Positions 41,958 to 52,416 of a DNA stretch of 64,000 nucleotides are shown one piece after another. Under the pieces are notes generated by a model. That model had not been told where the DNA came from. It saw only the letters and a list, made by a program, of their open reading frames with translations, and made no database searches. This DNA comes from Schizochytrium sp. TIO01. Its lineage: Eukaryota; Sar; Bigyra; Thraustochytrida; Thraustochytriidae. The DNA lies in contig SMSO01000031.1 in NCBI GenBank assembly GCA_004764695.1, positions 4,511,048 through 4,575,047 of the forward strand, given 5' to 3'. The position numbers and the translations under genes were made by a program. Each line of letters opens with the position of its first letter. Within the stretch, counting starts at the first letter, position 1.

Positions 41958-42701
41958 TTAGTAGAACTTTCCAATGAAGGGAGCCCGGTCACTCAGACAG
42001 CGGTCAAAGACCTTTTCAACAGCGGCCTTCGCAATATCTTTGCAGTGCTCATGGCCAGCCACAGAAAGTTCTGCACGCCTGCGAACGCAGCGCTCGCCCT
42101 GACCCTTGACAGAGAGTTGCCCACGACCCATTTCTGCACCCATTGTGCAGTCTCCAGACAAGTTGGCAGCACGTACCTCTGTGCAAGCCAAGTGCAAGCA
42201 GTTGTGCCAATCGACCTTTGCACGGCATGTATCATACGCATGCACAAGTTCGTGGGCTGCAGTGCGCTCAACATGTTTAGCAGAGACTTGAAATTTAGAA
42301 ATGTTGTCTTCGCACAGTACAACATGAGCCTTTTCGTCGTCCTTTGCGGGTGAGAATGCGCCGATGATGCCCTCATTTTCACATGGCTGGCAACGGAAGA
42401 AATCAGGCATCGGAAAGTCACAGCCAAGTTTTTCCATACCTTCGCGAATGATCTTGACCTTGTCGCTTTCAAGGGCCTTGTCGCGGTATTCTTTGCATTT
42501 ACGACGAGCTTCTTGAGCAGCAGAATCGCTTTCCACCTCATTTCTTTTCACTTCCGAAGGCGCTGCAGAGGCAGCAGCTTCAGTCGCATCATGACCCATG
42601 CCAGACCCTGCACTCTCGCTAGTGACGGTAGATAAGCCTGCAGAAGCAGGCTCGGCAGATGCCGTAGCTGCGTTTGTAACGACTTCTTTGGCCTCAGACA
42701 T
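41958..42701 (-). CDS. ATP23: Mitochondrial inner membrane protease ATP23 homologue (M76)
   Basis: A 247-residue metalloprotease, the usual family length. In yeast, Atp23 acts in the intermembrane space, trimming Atp6 and helping F1Fo assembly, and degrading Ups1. The family core is clear: FRCQPCENEG (Cys pair), HELVH at 150-154 with the zinc-binding histidines and catalytic Glu, YDTCRAKVDWHNCLHLACTEVRAA and NLSGDC, and the C-terminal VERCVRRRAELSV...VFDRCLSDRAPF. All the conserved cysteines expected in this disulfide-rich protein appear present. The N-terminal ~60 residues are Ala/Ser/Glu-rich and not a classic presequence, which fits import by the MIA route rather than TIM23. ATG at 42701. 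The nuclear gene XRCC6BP1/ATP23 of animals is the same family. Confidence 0.95.
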   Translation of the reverse strand: MSEAKEVVTNAATASAEPASAGLSTVTSESAGSGMGHDATEAAASAAPSEVKRNEVESDSAAQEARRKCKEYRDKALESDKVKIIREGMEKLGCDFPMPDFFRCQPCENEGIIGAFSPAKDDEKAHVVLCEDNISKFQVSAKHVERTAAHELVHAYDTCRAKVDWHNCLHLACTEVRAANLSGDCTMGAEMGRGQLSVKGQGERCVRRRAELSVAGHEHCKDIAKAAVEKVFDRCLSDRAPFIGKFY

Positions 42702-43219
42702 TGTTGTATTGTGATTCTGAGTTTTGGTTTACTCTTGTTGCGCTTGTGGAGGACCACACGTAGTACTAAGTACTGCAAGAGGAGCCATGGTCCTATACAA
42801 AGCGTATATGACTACTATGGTTAGCTAGGAAATGTAATACACTACAACTTTCTTACCTGCAACTAGCTATGGGCTGGTGCTGTGTATGACAAATAAGTTG
42901 TTAAATGATTTGCGAACTCTCCGTTCGGGCACTTGAAATATAATGTCGCTTGTGGAAAACAAAAAAAGAACATTTAAGAAGTTATTAAATGTTAGGAATA
43001 GTTTTAATTTCTCTTTACAAACGCTATATAAATATGAAAACGTGGAGATGGTTCTCCCCAATTCTCTTTAATTTTGGTACCACAATAACGACAATACTTA
43101 TTTTAATATGATTACTGTATCAGCTTCGATCAGGTGTGAATTTCATAAAATTTAAAAGCGAGAAAATAGAAACCTAAGAAAAAGTCTTCATCAAATCTGT
43201 GTAAACTTTTCTTCGTCCA
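42702..43219. other. Intergenic, ATP23 to pseudokinase gene
   Basis: About 520 bp upstream of ATP23 and downstream of the next minus-strand gene. AT-rich, no further feature seen. Confidence 0.5.
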
Positions 43220-46200
43220 TCAGCGATCTGATGAGCTGTCGTTGTCAAGACCAGGGGATGTTGAACGATCAAATGCATTAGGGAGCGCCTGAACAGCAAC
43301 CTCAAGATTAGGATCCGCGAAGGAAGGAGGCTCACAACCAACATTTACGCCACTAATGGAAGCAAGAGTATTTTGCACAAGTCGAGAGGCACTCTCAAGC
43401 TCGAAGCGAAGTCCTTGTGGAATTATCCATGAAGCGTTGTCCATCTTCTTTGACTCATCGAGGTCCTCCAGAACCCTTGCTTCATCCCACACCTCTGCCA
43501 ACTTTTGCACACTAGAAGAAAATGCATCAACGCGATCAGGCGATTCTCCAAGGCCACCTTCAGACAATGGCGGTGTAGAAGACTTGGCCTCCTCATTAAG
43601 GCCTTCCAGAGATTCGAGAAAAGATGCGTCATGCAAGGTGCTGATGCTAATCGCAAGCTCGGTAGCTTCATCCATGTTAACTGTATCAAAAATGTGCACG
43701 GTATCACCAACGAGATAATCCACGTGTTTGTGAAAGAGACTTCTTGCACGACGAACATCAGCAGCGGCTGGGTGGTCGTCCTGAAGGGGGCCAAAAACGG
43801 CGATGACAGGTTTTCCGCAGACTGCATGTGCAATTGCGCGAACCATGCTAGAATATGCGCGTGCATCTGCCGGGAAAACGTAAAATAAGACGGAAGATGC
43901 GAGCTCCAATGTAATTAAACGCTCGAGGAATTGTCCAACATTTTCGGCATCATCATGGCGTGCCCATGCAAGTGTCAGTTCAGAAGGCTTTGTTGCTAAC
44001 CAGCTTACAATTACTTGAGAGGCAGCCTGTGCATCTCCGTCATTTTCAAGTGGGCAACCCACAAATACATCGTATCGATTTTTCAGCTTCTTGTAAGGTT
44101 CACGCTTATGACCAAAGGAGGCTAACGTGTAGAGCACAGGGTCACCGCGCTCATGCAAAATTGAGGTACCCTGACGTGCAAGGAGTAAGTACATTAGAGC
44201 TAAACGTGCCAGTACAGCTTCGGCAAAACCAGTACGACTGATATTGTCACCCCTAGCATCAACAATATGTTCATGTGGACGGGCAGCCAGAATAAAAAGG
44301 TCGGCATCGCTCTTCAGAGAAGCACTCACCGAGAAGAGAGTCTCAAGACCATCAGTCCTAGCTTCCAAGACAATAAGTCTTGGGACATGTGTTTTTGCCA
44401 GGATATCAAAAATTCCATGGTCTTCTAGCCTTGCTTGTGGAAGACCAATCATATTCTGCCTGCGAAGAACCTTGGCAAGATCATTTGGCCACGCCAGGTA
44501 ATCATTCTGTGCTGGCTCCCCGATGACTAAGAGGATGTTCCAATCGAGACCCATTAGCATTGCCTCAATCTCAGAAGTAGGCAATGCTGACGAAGATTCT
44601 GTTTGATAATCTTCGCCTTCGTGATCTAACTCCTCTGTTGGAGCTAGATGGGAAACAATCAGATTCAATGCACGGCTTGTCTCGTCTTTAATGGTAGAGA
44701 GATCCGTATCTACGTACTGCGCTCCAGCCAAAGAAGGTTGGTTGCTCCCGCCTGGTCCCCAAAGGCCAGCAAGTAGGCGCACAACGTGGTCGGAAGGCAA
44801 ACATGTAAGAGTATGGGCAAACTTGCCCACTACTGGATCAAGAGCCGAAAGTTGATCTCGGGTAAACGCTTGACGAACTTGCGAACTTAGATGTGCAATC
44901 TCCTGGCGCACAATCAGACGCTCCAGACGGACGTTAGCTCTTGTGGTCGTTAAAGGACTGATTGTATCACTAATTTCTTCAGTGAGATTGCCTTCATCGG
45001 GGTCGACAAAGACCATGTTGCTACCACTACCAATACTGTAAGGCTGGTAATCGATATAGTCCATGAGGAACTCATCAAGAAGGAGGTCGTCGCACTGAGG
45101 ACGTTCTTCGCGCAGTGATAGGATACAGCGACGGACGAACTTTCGGAAACGTTCGGAGACAATATCCTGCTCCAGGTTGGGCGTCATAGAATAACTGGAT
45201 GCGTAGTCACGCGCGGCCTCGAAGTTAGTAACGTGGGTAAGAGGCGCCTTGCCACTCGCGCAAGCCCACATACACATCCCAAACGACCAAATGTCACCTC
45301 GCAGGTCACGAGCATTGCCCAACAAAACCTCTGGGGCAATGAACCCATAATCAAGCTGTTCAGAACGCCAAATTTCTTCCATGCGAACAGCAACAGAACT
45401 CGGCGACACTTGCAATCCTGAAAGGTGCACATTGCCAGAGCGATCTAGAATAATATTGCGGGGGCAGAGGGCACCATGTGTTTGTCCGAAACGATGAAGC
45501 CAACCAAGACCTTGTAAAATACCCCAAGCAACGCGCGCAAGAAAATGTTCATCTGCACATCCTCCACGATCGAGAATGTCTTGCAGTGATATACCGTTGA
45601 CATAATCTAGAAGAACCATGCCTTTATTAGCATGCATGTTGTCCAAGGAGTCTAGACTAGCTGCTTGGCGTTGGGCACGCCGGAAATTGTGAGGCATACA
45701 AAGTCCTGGGCAGCTTGAGAAACGAGTTCGGATCATTTCACAGTGACGAAGGATTTGCTCTGGCTTGTCTGTGGCAGTATCTGTCTCACTCGTTGTAAGC
45801 AGGGACTCTACGCGCCACAGTCCGAGAGTAGGTAGATTTACAGCACATTTTTTGCGAAAGATAATAGTTTGACCGTCTAAGATACCAGAAAGATCCACAT
45901 CCCTTGTCTCACCTTGGGTTGTCTCCTGAAGGACGCAGATGTTTACTTGGAGTTTAAGGATTTCCTTTCCATTCATGCGAGCAAGGCGACGCAATCTGAC
46001 GGCCTTTGACGTACAGATAGGTAGGTTTTGGGCATTGAGACCTGGCTGCGAGGAAAAGAAACGCAGAGGCTCAAAAGGTTGCCGTGTTGCGAGAATCAGA
46101 CGTTTGATGTATTTGATAAGTTCATTGATATGAGGCCGCTGAGATGGGTCTTGTGCCCAAGATTGCGCAAGTAATGAACGGAACTCTGGAGGTACTGCAA

Positions 46201-48343
46201 GAAGCGGAGGGCGCACATTCTGGGTAATCTCGCGATGAAGGCGCTCGCCTTCGATAGAGTCAGTCTCTGAAGTTGCTGCAGAGCTCGCTACAGACATATT
46301 TGCGGCACGTTTCTCAGCCATGCGCATCTTAGACTTGCTAGTCATCGTATTAGTAATATCAGCAGCGTTAACACCGGCCAGCATTTCCCAAAGAACATGT
46401 GCAAAATGATAGACGTCAATAGGAAAACCATCAATTGCGTCATTTTCTCGGCGTCGAGAGACGTCTGTCGTTAATTCAGGAGCAAGAAGAATGGCGTGAT
46501 TGTTGCCCACAGCAAAAGGTGATCCTTTGTACGCACGTCCTACACCTGTATCAAGAAGGCGTAAGTTTGGGGGCTGGGCTGAGTCCATAAAAACAGTGTG
46601 CGCGTGTATGTTGTAGTGAGCGAGTTTGTTTTGGTGAAGATACATGAGAGCACTGCAGAGTTGAAAGGCAAAACGAAGTACAAAAGGATATGGGATCTCC
46701 GAGGCAGTATTGAGAAGCTCTTGCAGTGTGAATTCGACAAAGGACGTTGCCACTACGAAGAGGTTTTCTTTGCGCTTGCTGATTCCCTTGATGGCAGTAA
46801 TGTTTTCGTGCTGAAGCCAACGTAAGGTTGACGAGTATTCCTCAGCATAACGTGCTGTAGATGGCAAGTCACGTAGTTTAATAACGTGAAGTTCCACAAG
46901 CTGCTGGCGATAATATCCCATGCGGTTTCCTCGCTTAGAAAGAGAAGGGAGAAACTGAAGCTCTCGGAGATCGATATCTTGCGCGTTTTGCACTCCAGTC
47001 GGTGTACCAGCAGATTGTATTGAAGGTTTTGACTGCTGACCTTGTTGCGTTCTTGGGACTTTGGGGGGAGCGCTTGATTTAGGTTCGCCCGGTGGACTGT
47101 CTGAGAATGCCTCTGCTTGATCCCTGGTTTCTGGAAAGGTTGGGTTAAGAGGTCTTGCTAACAACCCCGAGTGTGTTTGAGCTGGCCGGTTCATATCTTC
47201 TTTATCTTCCTCCTTGTCTTCTTCCTCATGACCTTCGTTGTTTGTCTCTATATCGCCCTCAATCATTTCTTCATTGTCGTCTTCTTCACTATCTTCCTCT
47301 TCCTCCTCTTCCTCTTCGTCATCGTCATAACCGGTGCTTCGTTGGTAACGTTCATGGCCACTAGATTCACCATCATCGTCATCATCATCGTCCCACTCAG
47401 AGTTGTGAAGTCTTGAACCCTCAGGGATCTGCTCCAACGGCTGTCCCACAGATGATGCCGCCATAGCTGATTCCGGCACTTCGTAAGTATTCGACGGTTT
47501 CGCTGTTGCTCCCACGCTCCCCACTGCCATTTCTGATAATCTATCTACTCCTGCAGCTGGTACCTGATTTTGTGGCGATCTTCTAGCAAACCCTCTCGAA
47601 CGCGCTTGCTGAGACACTCTCTGAAGTACCTCAAAAGGAATTGCACTCTCTGGATCATCCTCGTCGTCGGTTCTTCCATGCGATTGCATCGGAAATGGAA
47701 CTCCAACTGGTTGCAGAGTTCTACTTCTTTGTTTAGGTTCTGGCGGTACCCAATTGGGATCTACCTCCTCATCATCTTCCTCGTCTTGAACATCATCATC
47801 TTCGTCAGAATCTTGATCAAACCTTACATTTCTGGTAGCCTTTCCAGCACCTCTGGTCATATTTCTGCGTTCATGCTCGCGTTCTTCAAGTTCGTCGTCG
47901 TCGTCCCATTCGTCCTCCACAAATAAAATTTGGGCATGTCCTGCGGTTGTACTTCTGTTGTTATAAGATGATCTTTGATTTGGATTTGTGTCTGATGGAG
48001 AAGAGTATGAAGAGGATCTGTCCGAGTCGTCTTCGAGTCTGAGCACGCGACCACTCTTGGGCTCCGCCACACGTCCTCTGCGGGAGAGCAAGGCCTCGTC
48101 GGCAGCACGGGGTCCTATGCGAAGGCCTGGAGTGTCCTCATCATGTCTTAGAAGTAATCTTTGCAGTCGCATCCTTCGCTCCTCACGCGAGGCGGCAAAG
48201 AGCCTCGCAGAGAAGCTGCCGCTGCCCGCATCTGAGCCAATGAGGCCGCTTGCCACCAGCGGATCTGTGCAACCGGGCACGCATCCACCCGTACCGCCGC
48301 CGGAAGTGCCCCCAGGGGCCTCCCGCGACGCCTGCGTGCCCAT
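43220..48343 (-). CDS. Tandem pseudokinase protein with C-terminal Rossmann-like region
   Basis: A 1707-residue protein counted from the ATG at 48343; a GTG-opened 13-codon extension is not used. The N-terminus MGTQASRE fits the N-myristoylation consensus (Gly2, Ser6), suggesting membrane attachment. Residues ~100-450 are disordered with long Asp/Glu runs. Kinase-like domain 1 (about 462-745) keeps APE and the DVYHF helix, but HRD is HYN (576-578), the catalytic-loop Lys/Asn are lost, and DFG is DTG. Kinase-like domain 2 (about 877-1097) keeps APE and DIWSFG, but HRD is HGA and DFG is SGL. Both are probably catalytically dead. From ~1265 to 1580 an alpha/beta region includes YDVFVGCPLENDGD and VLFYVFPADARAYSSMVRAI, with GKPVIAVFG, reminiscent of nucleoside 2-deoxyribosyltransferase-like/TIR-like folds. 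The full architecture is not one I know. Confidence 0.85.
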   Translation of the reverse strand: MGTQASREAPGGTSGGGTGGCVPGCTDPLVASGLIGSDAGSGSFSARLFAASREERRMRLQRLLLRHDEDTPGLRIGPRAADEALLSRRGRVAEPKSGRVLRLEDDSDRSSSYSSPSDTNPNQRSSYNNRSTTAGHAQILFVEDEWDDDDELEEREHERRNMTRGAGKATRNVRFDQDSDEDDDVQDEEDDEEVDPNWVPPEPKQRSRTLQPVGVPFPMQSHGRTDDEDDPESAIPFEVLQRVSQQARSRGFARRSPQNQVPAAGVDRLSEMAVGSVGATAKPSNTYEVPESAMAASSVGQPLEQIPEGSRLHNSEWDDDDDDDGESSGHERYQRSTGYDDDEEEEEEEEDSEEDDNEEMIEGDIETNNEGHEEEDKEEDKEDMNRPAQTHSGLLARPLNPTFPETRDQAEAFSDSPPGEPKSSAPPKVPRTQQGQQSKPSIQSAGTPTGVQNAQDIDLRELQFLPSLSKRGNRMGYYRQQLVELHVIKLRDLPSTARYAEEYSSTLRWLQHENITAIKGISKRKENLFVVATSFVEFTLQELLNTASEIPYPFVLRFAFQLCSALMYLHQNKLAHYNIHAHTVFMDSAQPPNLRLLDTGVGRAYKGSPFAVGNNHAILLAPELTTDVSRRRENDAIDGFPIDVYHFAHVLWEMLAGVNAADITNTMTSKSKMRMAEKRAANMSVASSAATSETDSIEGERLHREITQNVRPPLLAVPPEFRSLLAQSWAQDPSQRPHINELIKYIKRLILATRQPFEPLRFFSSQPGLNAQNLPICTSKAVRLRRLARMNGKEILKLQVNICVLQETTQGETRDVDLSGILDGQTIIFRKKCAVNLPTLGLWRVESLLTTSETDTATDKPEQILRHCEMIRTRFSSCPGLCMPHNFRRAQRQAASLDSLDNMHANKGMVLLDYVNGISLQDILDRGGCADEHFLARVAWGILQGLGWLHRFGQTHGALCPRNIILDRSGNVHLSGLQVSPSSVAVRMEEIWRSEQLDYGFIAPEVLLGNARDLRGDIWSFGMCMWACASGKAPLTHVTNFEAARDYASSYSMTPNLEQDIVSERFRKFVRRCILSLREERPQCDDLLLDEFLMDYIDYQPYSIGSGSNMVFVDPDEGNLTEEISDTISPLTTTRANVRLERLIVRQEIAHLSSQVRQAFTRDQLSALDPVVGKFAHTLTCLPSDHVVRLLAGLWGPGGSNQPSLAGAQYVDTDLSTIKDETSRALNLIVSHLAPTEELDHEGEDYQTESSSALPTSEIEAMLMGLDWNILLVIGEPAQNDYLAWPNDLAKVLRRQNMIGLPQARLEDHGIFDILAKTHVPRLIVLEARTDGLETLFSVSASLKSDADLFILAARPHEHIVDARGDNISRTGFAEAVLARLALMYLLLARQGTSILHERGDPVLYTLASFGHKREPYKKLKNRYDVFVGCPLENDGDAQAASQVIVSWLATKPSELTLAWARHDDAENVGQFLERLITLELASSVLFYVFPADARAYSSMVRAIAHAVCGKPVIAVFGPLQDDHPAAADVRRARSLFHKHVDYLVGDTVHIFDTVNMDEATELAISISTLHDASFLESLEGLNEEAKSSTPPLSEGGLGESPDRVDAFSSSVQKLAEVWDEARVLEDLDESKKMDNASWIIPQGLRFELESASRLVQNTLASISGVNVGCEPPSFADPNLEVAVQALPNAFDRSTSPGLDNDSSSDR

Positions 48344-50590
48344 CGCGAGCGGTCTCTGCCTGCGTGTTCCAGGTCTAGGCACAATGCCCCTTTCCTAAGT
48401 CCTTTTCCCCAAGTCAATCTCATCAACAATATCGAAAAACATGTCAATCGAAGATTTGTAACAAAAATAGTGATAAATAAACTCACTATTGAGTCTAGTC
48501 ACGAAGTTAATAAACGAAAAGAGTGATCTCTTAAAGAGATTCAACAGAACACTTGCAGTTTCCTTCATCTTTCGCTCATCTTTCATGCAAACGTGCAGTT
48601 GTAGCACTTCGAAGACCCAGGAAAATGGCCCCGTGGGCTGATGAGTCTTTCATGAGCCCTTGGTGGTTTTGCAAAATGTTCCTAATTCTTAATTTTTACT
48701 AGTTCGCGTCTTCCTCTCAATGGGTTGCCATATCACGTAGGAAGCTAGGGGGTATCTATGTCAATATCTAATAGGTACGTATTAGTAGGTATCTACTTGT
48801 CTAGGCGCGAGTATTTTCCCATCAACTCTTTTGTTTCTTTAAGAAAAAAGGAAACCTGAAAGAATATGCAAAAATTACTGAAATTGTAACATTTCTGAGT
48901 TCTCGATCACAATATACCGCGTCATTGCATATTGGGATGCAACAGCCGTAGTCGCATGGATTCTAGTGCAGATGGAATTTTACGCATTTTCGGAAGTACA
49001 ACTGTCAGGGCTTTCTAGTTCAAGCTGCGGCTTCAGACTCAATTCACGTGTTTTACATGTTTCTTTTCATGGCACAGTTCAATTATATATGGGAAACGAC
49101 GTAAGACTTGTATGTTGGCGCTGCTAGATGGCATGGTCAGCTTGATATCAGGGTTGACGCCTCGAATAAGCCACGCTTTTCAGTGTATCCTTATTTCGAA
49201 AACATTCCATTCTGAAGTGATTGCGCTCTCTTAATAGCTCCCATTGAGTCCGATTGAAAATCATTCTTTCTCTCTCACAGGCGGGTGGGAAAGAGAGAAT
49301 TGTAATAATCTACAAAGACCGATCAACACTCCAAACTAAAATGAAAAGTGAACAACTCCGAAGGTGAACGATAGAAGAGAGCATCAATGGACAAGATTTC
49401 GGTTCTCATTACATTAGGATTATTCCCTCAGGATCAAGACTATGCTTTATAATCAACAATCGAAACATACAAATATGATACTGTGAAAGATGATTCAATA
49501 TTAAAAAACAGTGACCACTTTAAAGGAAACGAATCCCAATACTATCTTTATGTTAATTGAAACGGTCTTCAAGACATTTAATGGAGATTGTATGTATGGT
49601 CATTCACTCACTTTTGTGCTGTGTTAGTATTTGTTAAAACATAATCGTTTCATAAATCATACTAGTCATCGTTTGTATGATAGGTTCTCCCCCTTCTCAC
49701 CAGATAACGTGCAAGTTGACTTCTGTCTCCCCCTTTTATTAGAAGCGTTCGGTCAATACTAAATATAAGTCATGTGTATACATATTGAAATGAAAGCCAG
49801 GCCCGCCAACCAACATCGCTTTGATTTGCCTAACAGATTTAGATTTACGATTGTTAGCTGTATTGAACCTCTAGTTTGTTCACTTGACCTGACAAGATTC
49901 AACATAAGGAAAATATGCTTCCCCTTCAGCATAGAGAGGGTTACACAGCTTTTCACCCCAAGCCAAACCACAAGAGAGTATACTATGCTATGTCAGTCTT
50001 CCTTCTCAGTGTAGATAGAAAGAATCTAGCATACTGAGATTTGAACTCCAAGCAGGAAACGAGCTATTAAGCGTATCATTAGTCAGTGAGAATGGAGAAT
50101 AGGGGAATAAGGGAACAGAATGAATTTATGAGTTAATGAATAAATATATGATTTGGTGTGGTATCTATCCCCTCCTAATATTATTTGAGGCGACAACAAT
50201 CTTTGAGATAAATTTACTGTGATAATTTACAAAATTTCATCGTAGCCATGTCCTTGTCTTGCCTTTAGTCAGACAAAGTTGCATCTGACTATGCACCGGA
50301 GACATAGGCTTTTATAAACCAAAATTAAAGATTAGATTAGAAACATCATAAAATGCCACGAGACTATCTGCCAGGGGTTTGCCAATTTAATATTTCAAGT
50401 TTTCATATAATCGTAGTGAATGCAGATCGCTGTAATAGATTGGATTAAGATATCTTTTAAAGTAGGTGCTGCAAAGCGAGAGTATGAATTCGTTTTTTAT
50501 TACAGAATTTATGCGTCGAAATTCCTGGTGGGCTAATTCTGTAATGTATTCCAATTCTTATCCTATTCATTCAATGTTTCCTTTTTTTTA

Positions 50591-50617
50591 GAAAGAAAGA
50601 AAGAAAGAAAGAAAAAC
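50591..50617. repeat. GAAA microsatellite
   Basis: About six tandem GAAA units next to a T run. Confidence 0.9.
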
Positions 50618-50796
50618 AGTAAAAAGAGAGTGAAGAGTTCGGGACGGGAGCTTGCAGTGCAAGTTTGCAACGTACTATTTCAATTTCATCTTGTGGGTCT
50701 ACAAAAATGAATTTGGGCAAATTCTATCAGATGTTTTCACTGGCATGCCCGGTCCAAAGATGGTGCTCAGCAGTTAGCAGGTACCTTTCTAGCATG

Positions 50797-50839
50797 TCTA
50801 TATATCTATATCTATATATATATATATATATATATATAT
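50797..50839. repeat. TA/TATC microsatellite
   Basis: CTATATATCTATATC followed by about 14 TA units. Self-complementary, so it could extrude as a cruciform. Confidence 0.9.
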
Positions 50840-51512
50840 CGAAACTGGGAGACTAAACATTTAATTAAAAATACAACGTATATAAACAAGTGTATTTTTA
50901 TGACAATTTGCATTGCATCCCAAGCTAGATCTTTTTCAGAGCAGCGGGCGGGGATTTTTTTCGATCTGAACATGATCAGCAATCTCAAAACTCGAACCAT
51001 AAGAAAATAAGTATCTAGAGATTATTACACCTAAGTTAAACACAAGGCGGAATCCTCCATTCTCTTGGAGAGCACAAAATACAATCATTGCTTTACATCG
51101 AAGGTTAGAGGCCAAAATTTTATTGATCTATTATCAAAGGTCGAAGTGTTTGATACATTATATCTGGCAGTAGTCAAGTGTTAGTTGTCCACCCCTGCAG
51201 TGTGTGCTTAGCGTCCTTCTTAAGCTTCTGGCTACCCCAACGACAACAATAACTACTATGTACAACAGCGGTAATAGCTCAAAAGGTAGCTATTGCCACC
51301 ACCAGCGTAGCCAACCCATATATTAGTCCGGCACGTACCAAAAAAAGGATGACAGTTATATGTATCCAGAGCGAAAATGATATAAAAACGAGGTACACAA
51401 CAATGAATTCACCTTGATTCCCATGCTCCCAACAATATGTCCATATTATTATTCTGATTTGTCCTCCAGCGAGCGCACTTCGCGCAGTCGTTGGCAACGG
51501 CACGTGATATAG

Positions 51513-51568
51513 GGTCCGGTATCTGGACCTACTGTTAATCCGTTACGACAGCGGTGTGGTACACACCG
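51513..51568. other. Two adjacent short inverted repeats
   Basis: First, GGTCC (51513-51517) pairs with GGACC (51525-51529). Second, CGGTGTG (51552-51558) pairs perfectly with CACACCG (51562-51568) around the loop GTA. They lie in a locally G+C-rich block of otherwise AT-rich DNA, about 850 bp upstream of the laminin-domain gene. A structured RNA or protein-binding palindromes are both possible. Confidence 0.4.
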
Positions 51569-52416
51569 TCGCAGCAGAAGTTGACGTTCCCGCGGCGCAC
51601 GGAGCGTTTAAAGGAGTTGAAGGTGGAAAAGGAAAAAAGTCATGAGTATGAACACCGTAAGAAGAAGCTAAGCTCAGTAAGGGGCGAGACAAGATCCTGA
51701 CAGGTGTGCACCTGAGTGTGTACTGAGAAAGTTAATTCAAGACGAAGTGAGAGAAGAAAAGAAGAAAGTACGAGTTGAAATAAAAAAGAACCTCTACTTA
51801 CATAAAGGGTCCAAATATGGATAGTAGGGCAATGCGGTTGATTTAAGCAAAGCGAGCAAAACTTTGTCAAGAAGCCATCGTGACGCAGGCAGGCGACAGA
51901 AGGTGCCTGCGTTGCTGCTGGCGTGCAGGCCAGCGGAATAACGGGACATACGCAGGATTGGAGCACCTCGAAGTCGGTGCACATTGGAGGCGCGAAATTA
52001 AAGTTGCGTCTGGTGCTTTGAACTCCCGACGATCTTGTAGGTAGACCTCATCTCTTTCTGGCACCAAGAGTTTAAGCTGAAGGTTTTGTGTGCAGCCAGA
52101 GTAGAACGATACGATTGGTTGGCGACTAAGTGAATACAAACGACTACGATAAAGGAAACCACGAGTAGAAATTTTTCGACCACGAATTGGATTCAGAAAT
52201 ATAGATAGGACAAGCTCGAGAGACGAGAGAACATTACAATCACTATTTTATTCAGCAAGGAGAGAACAACGACTAATTCATTACAGTCGATTGAGCTGCA
52301 GGATTGGCAGGTACCAAGTGGCGGCCATCGTGCCTGCTCGCCGTGCGAAATTACGGTGCATCTTATTTACTGTGTCAATTTTTCTTTCAGTTCATACTAA
52401 GAATTAGACAAAAATA

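Larger units (their letters stand above)
48344..52416. other. 4-kb intergenic region without recognisable gene
   Basis: This should include the promoter and 5' UTR of the pseudokinase gene at its left end and of the laminin-domain gene at its right end. Open frames are at most ~115 codons and without family support. A minus-strand frame at 51279-51503 could form two hydrophobic segments but has no other support. A TA microsatellite, a GAAA tract and two hairpins lie inside. Confidence 0.5.

Noticed and set aside
41993-42541. 182-codon frame overlapping ATP23
   Set aside because: Out-of-frame shadow of the clear ATP23 gene, without domain content.
51279-51503. Possible 74-residue membrane protein on the minus strand
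   Set aside because: Two hydrophobic stretches only; AT-rich DNA produces such frames by chance, and there is no conserved motif or neighbour support.
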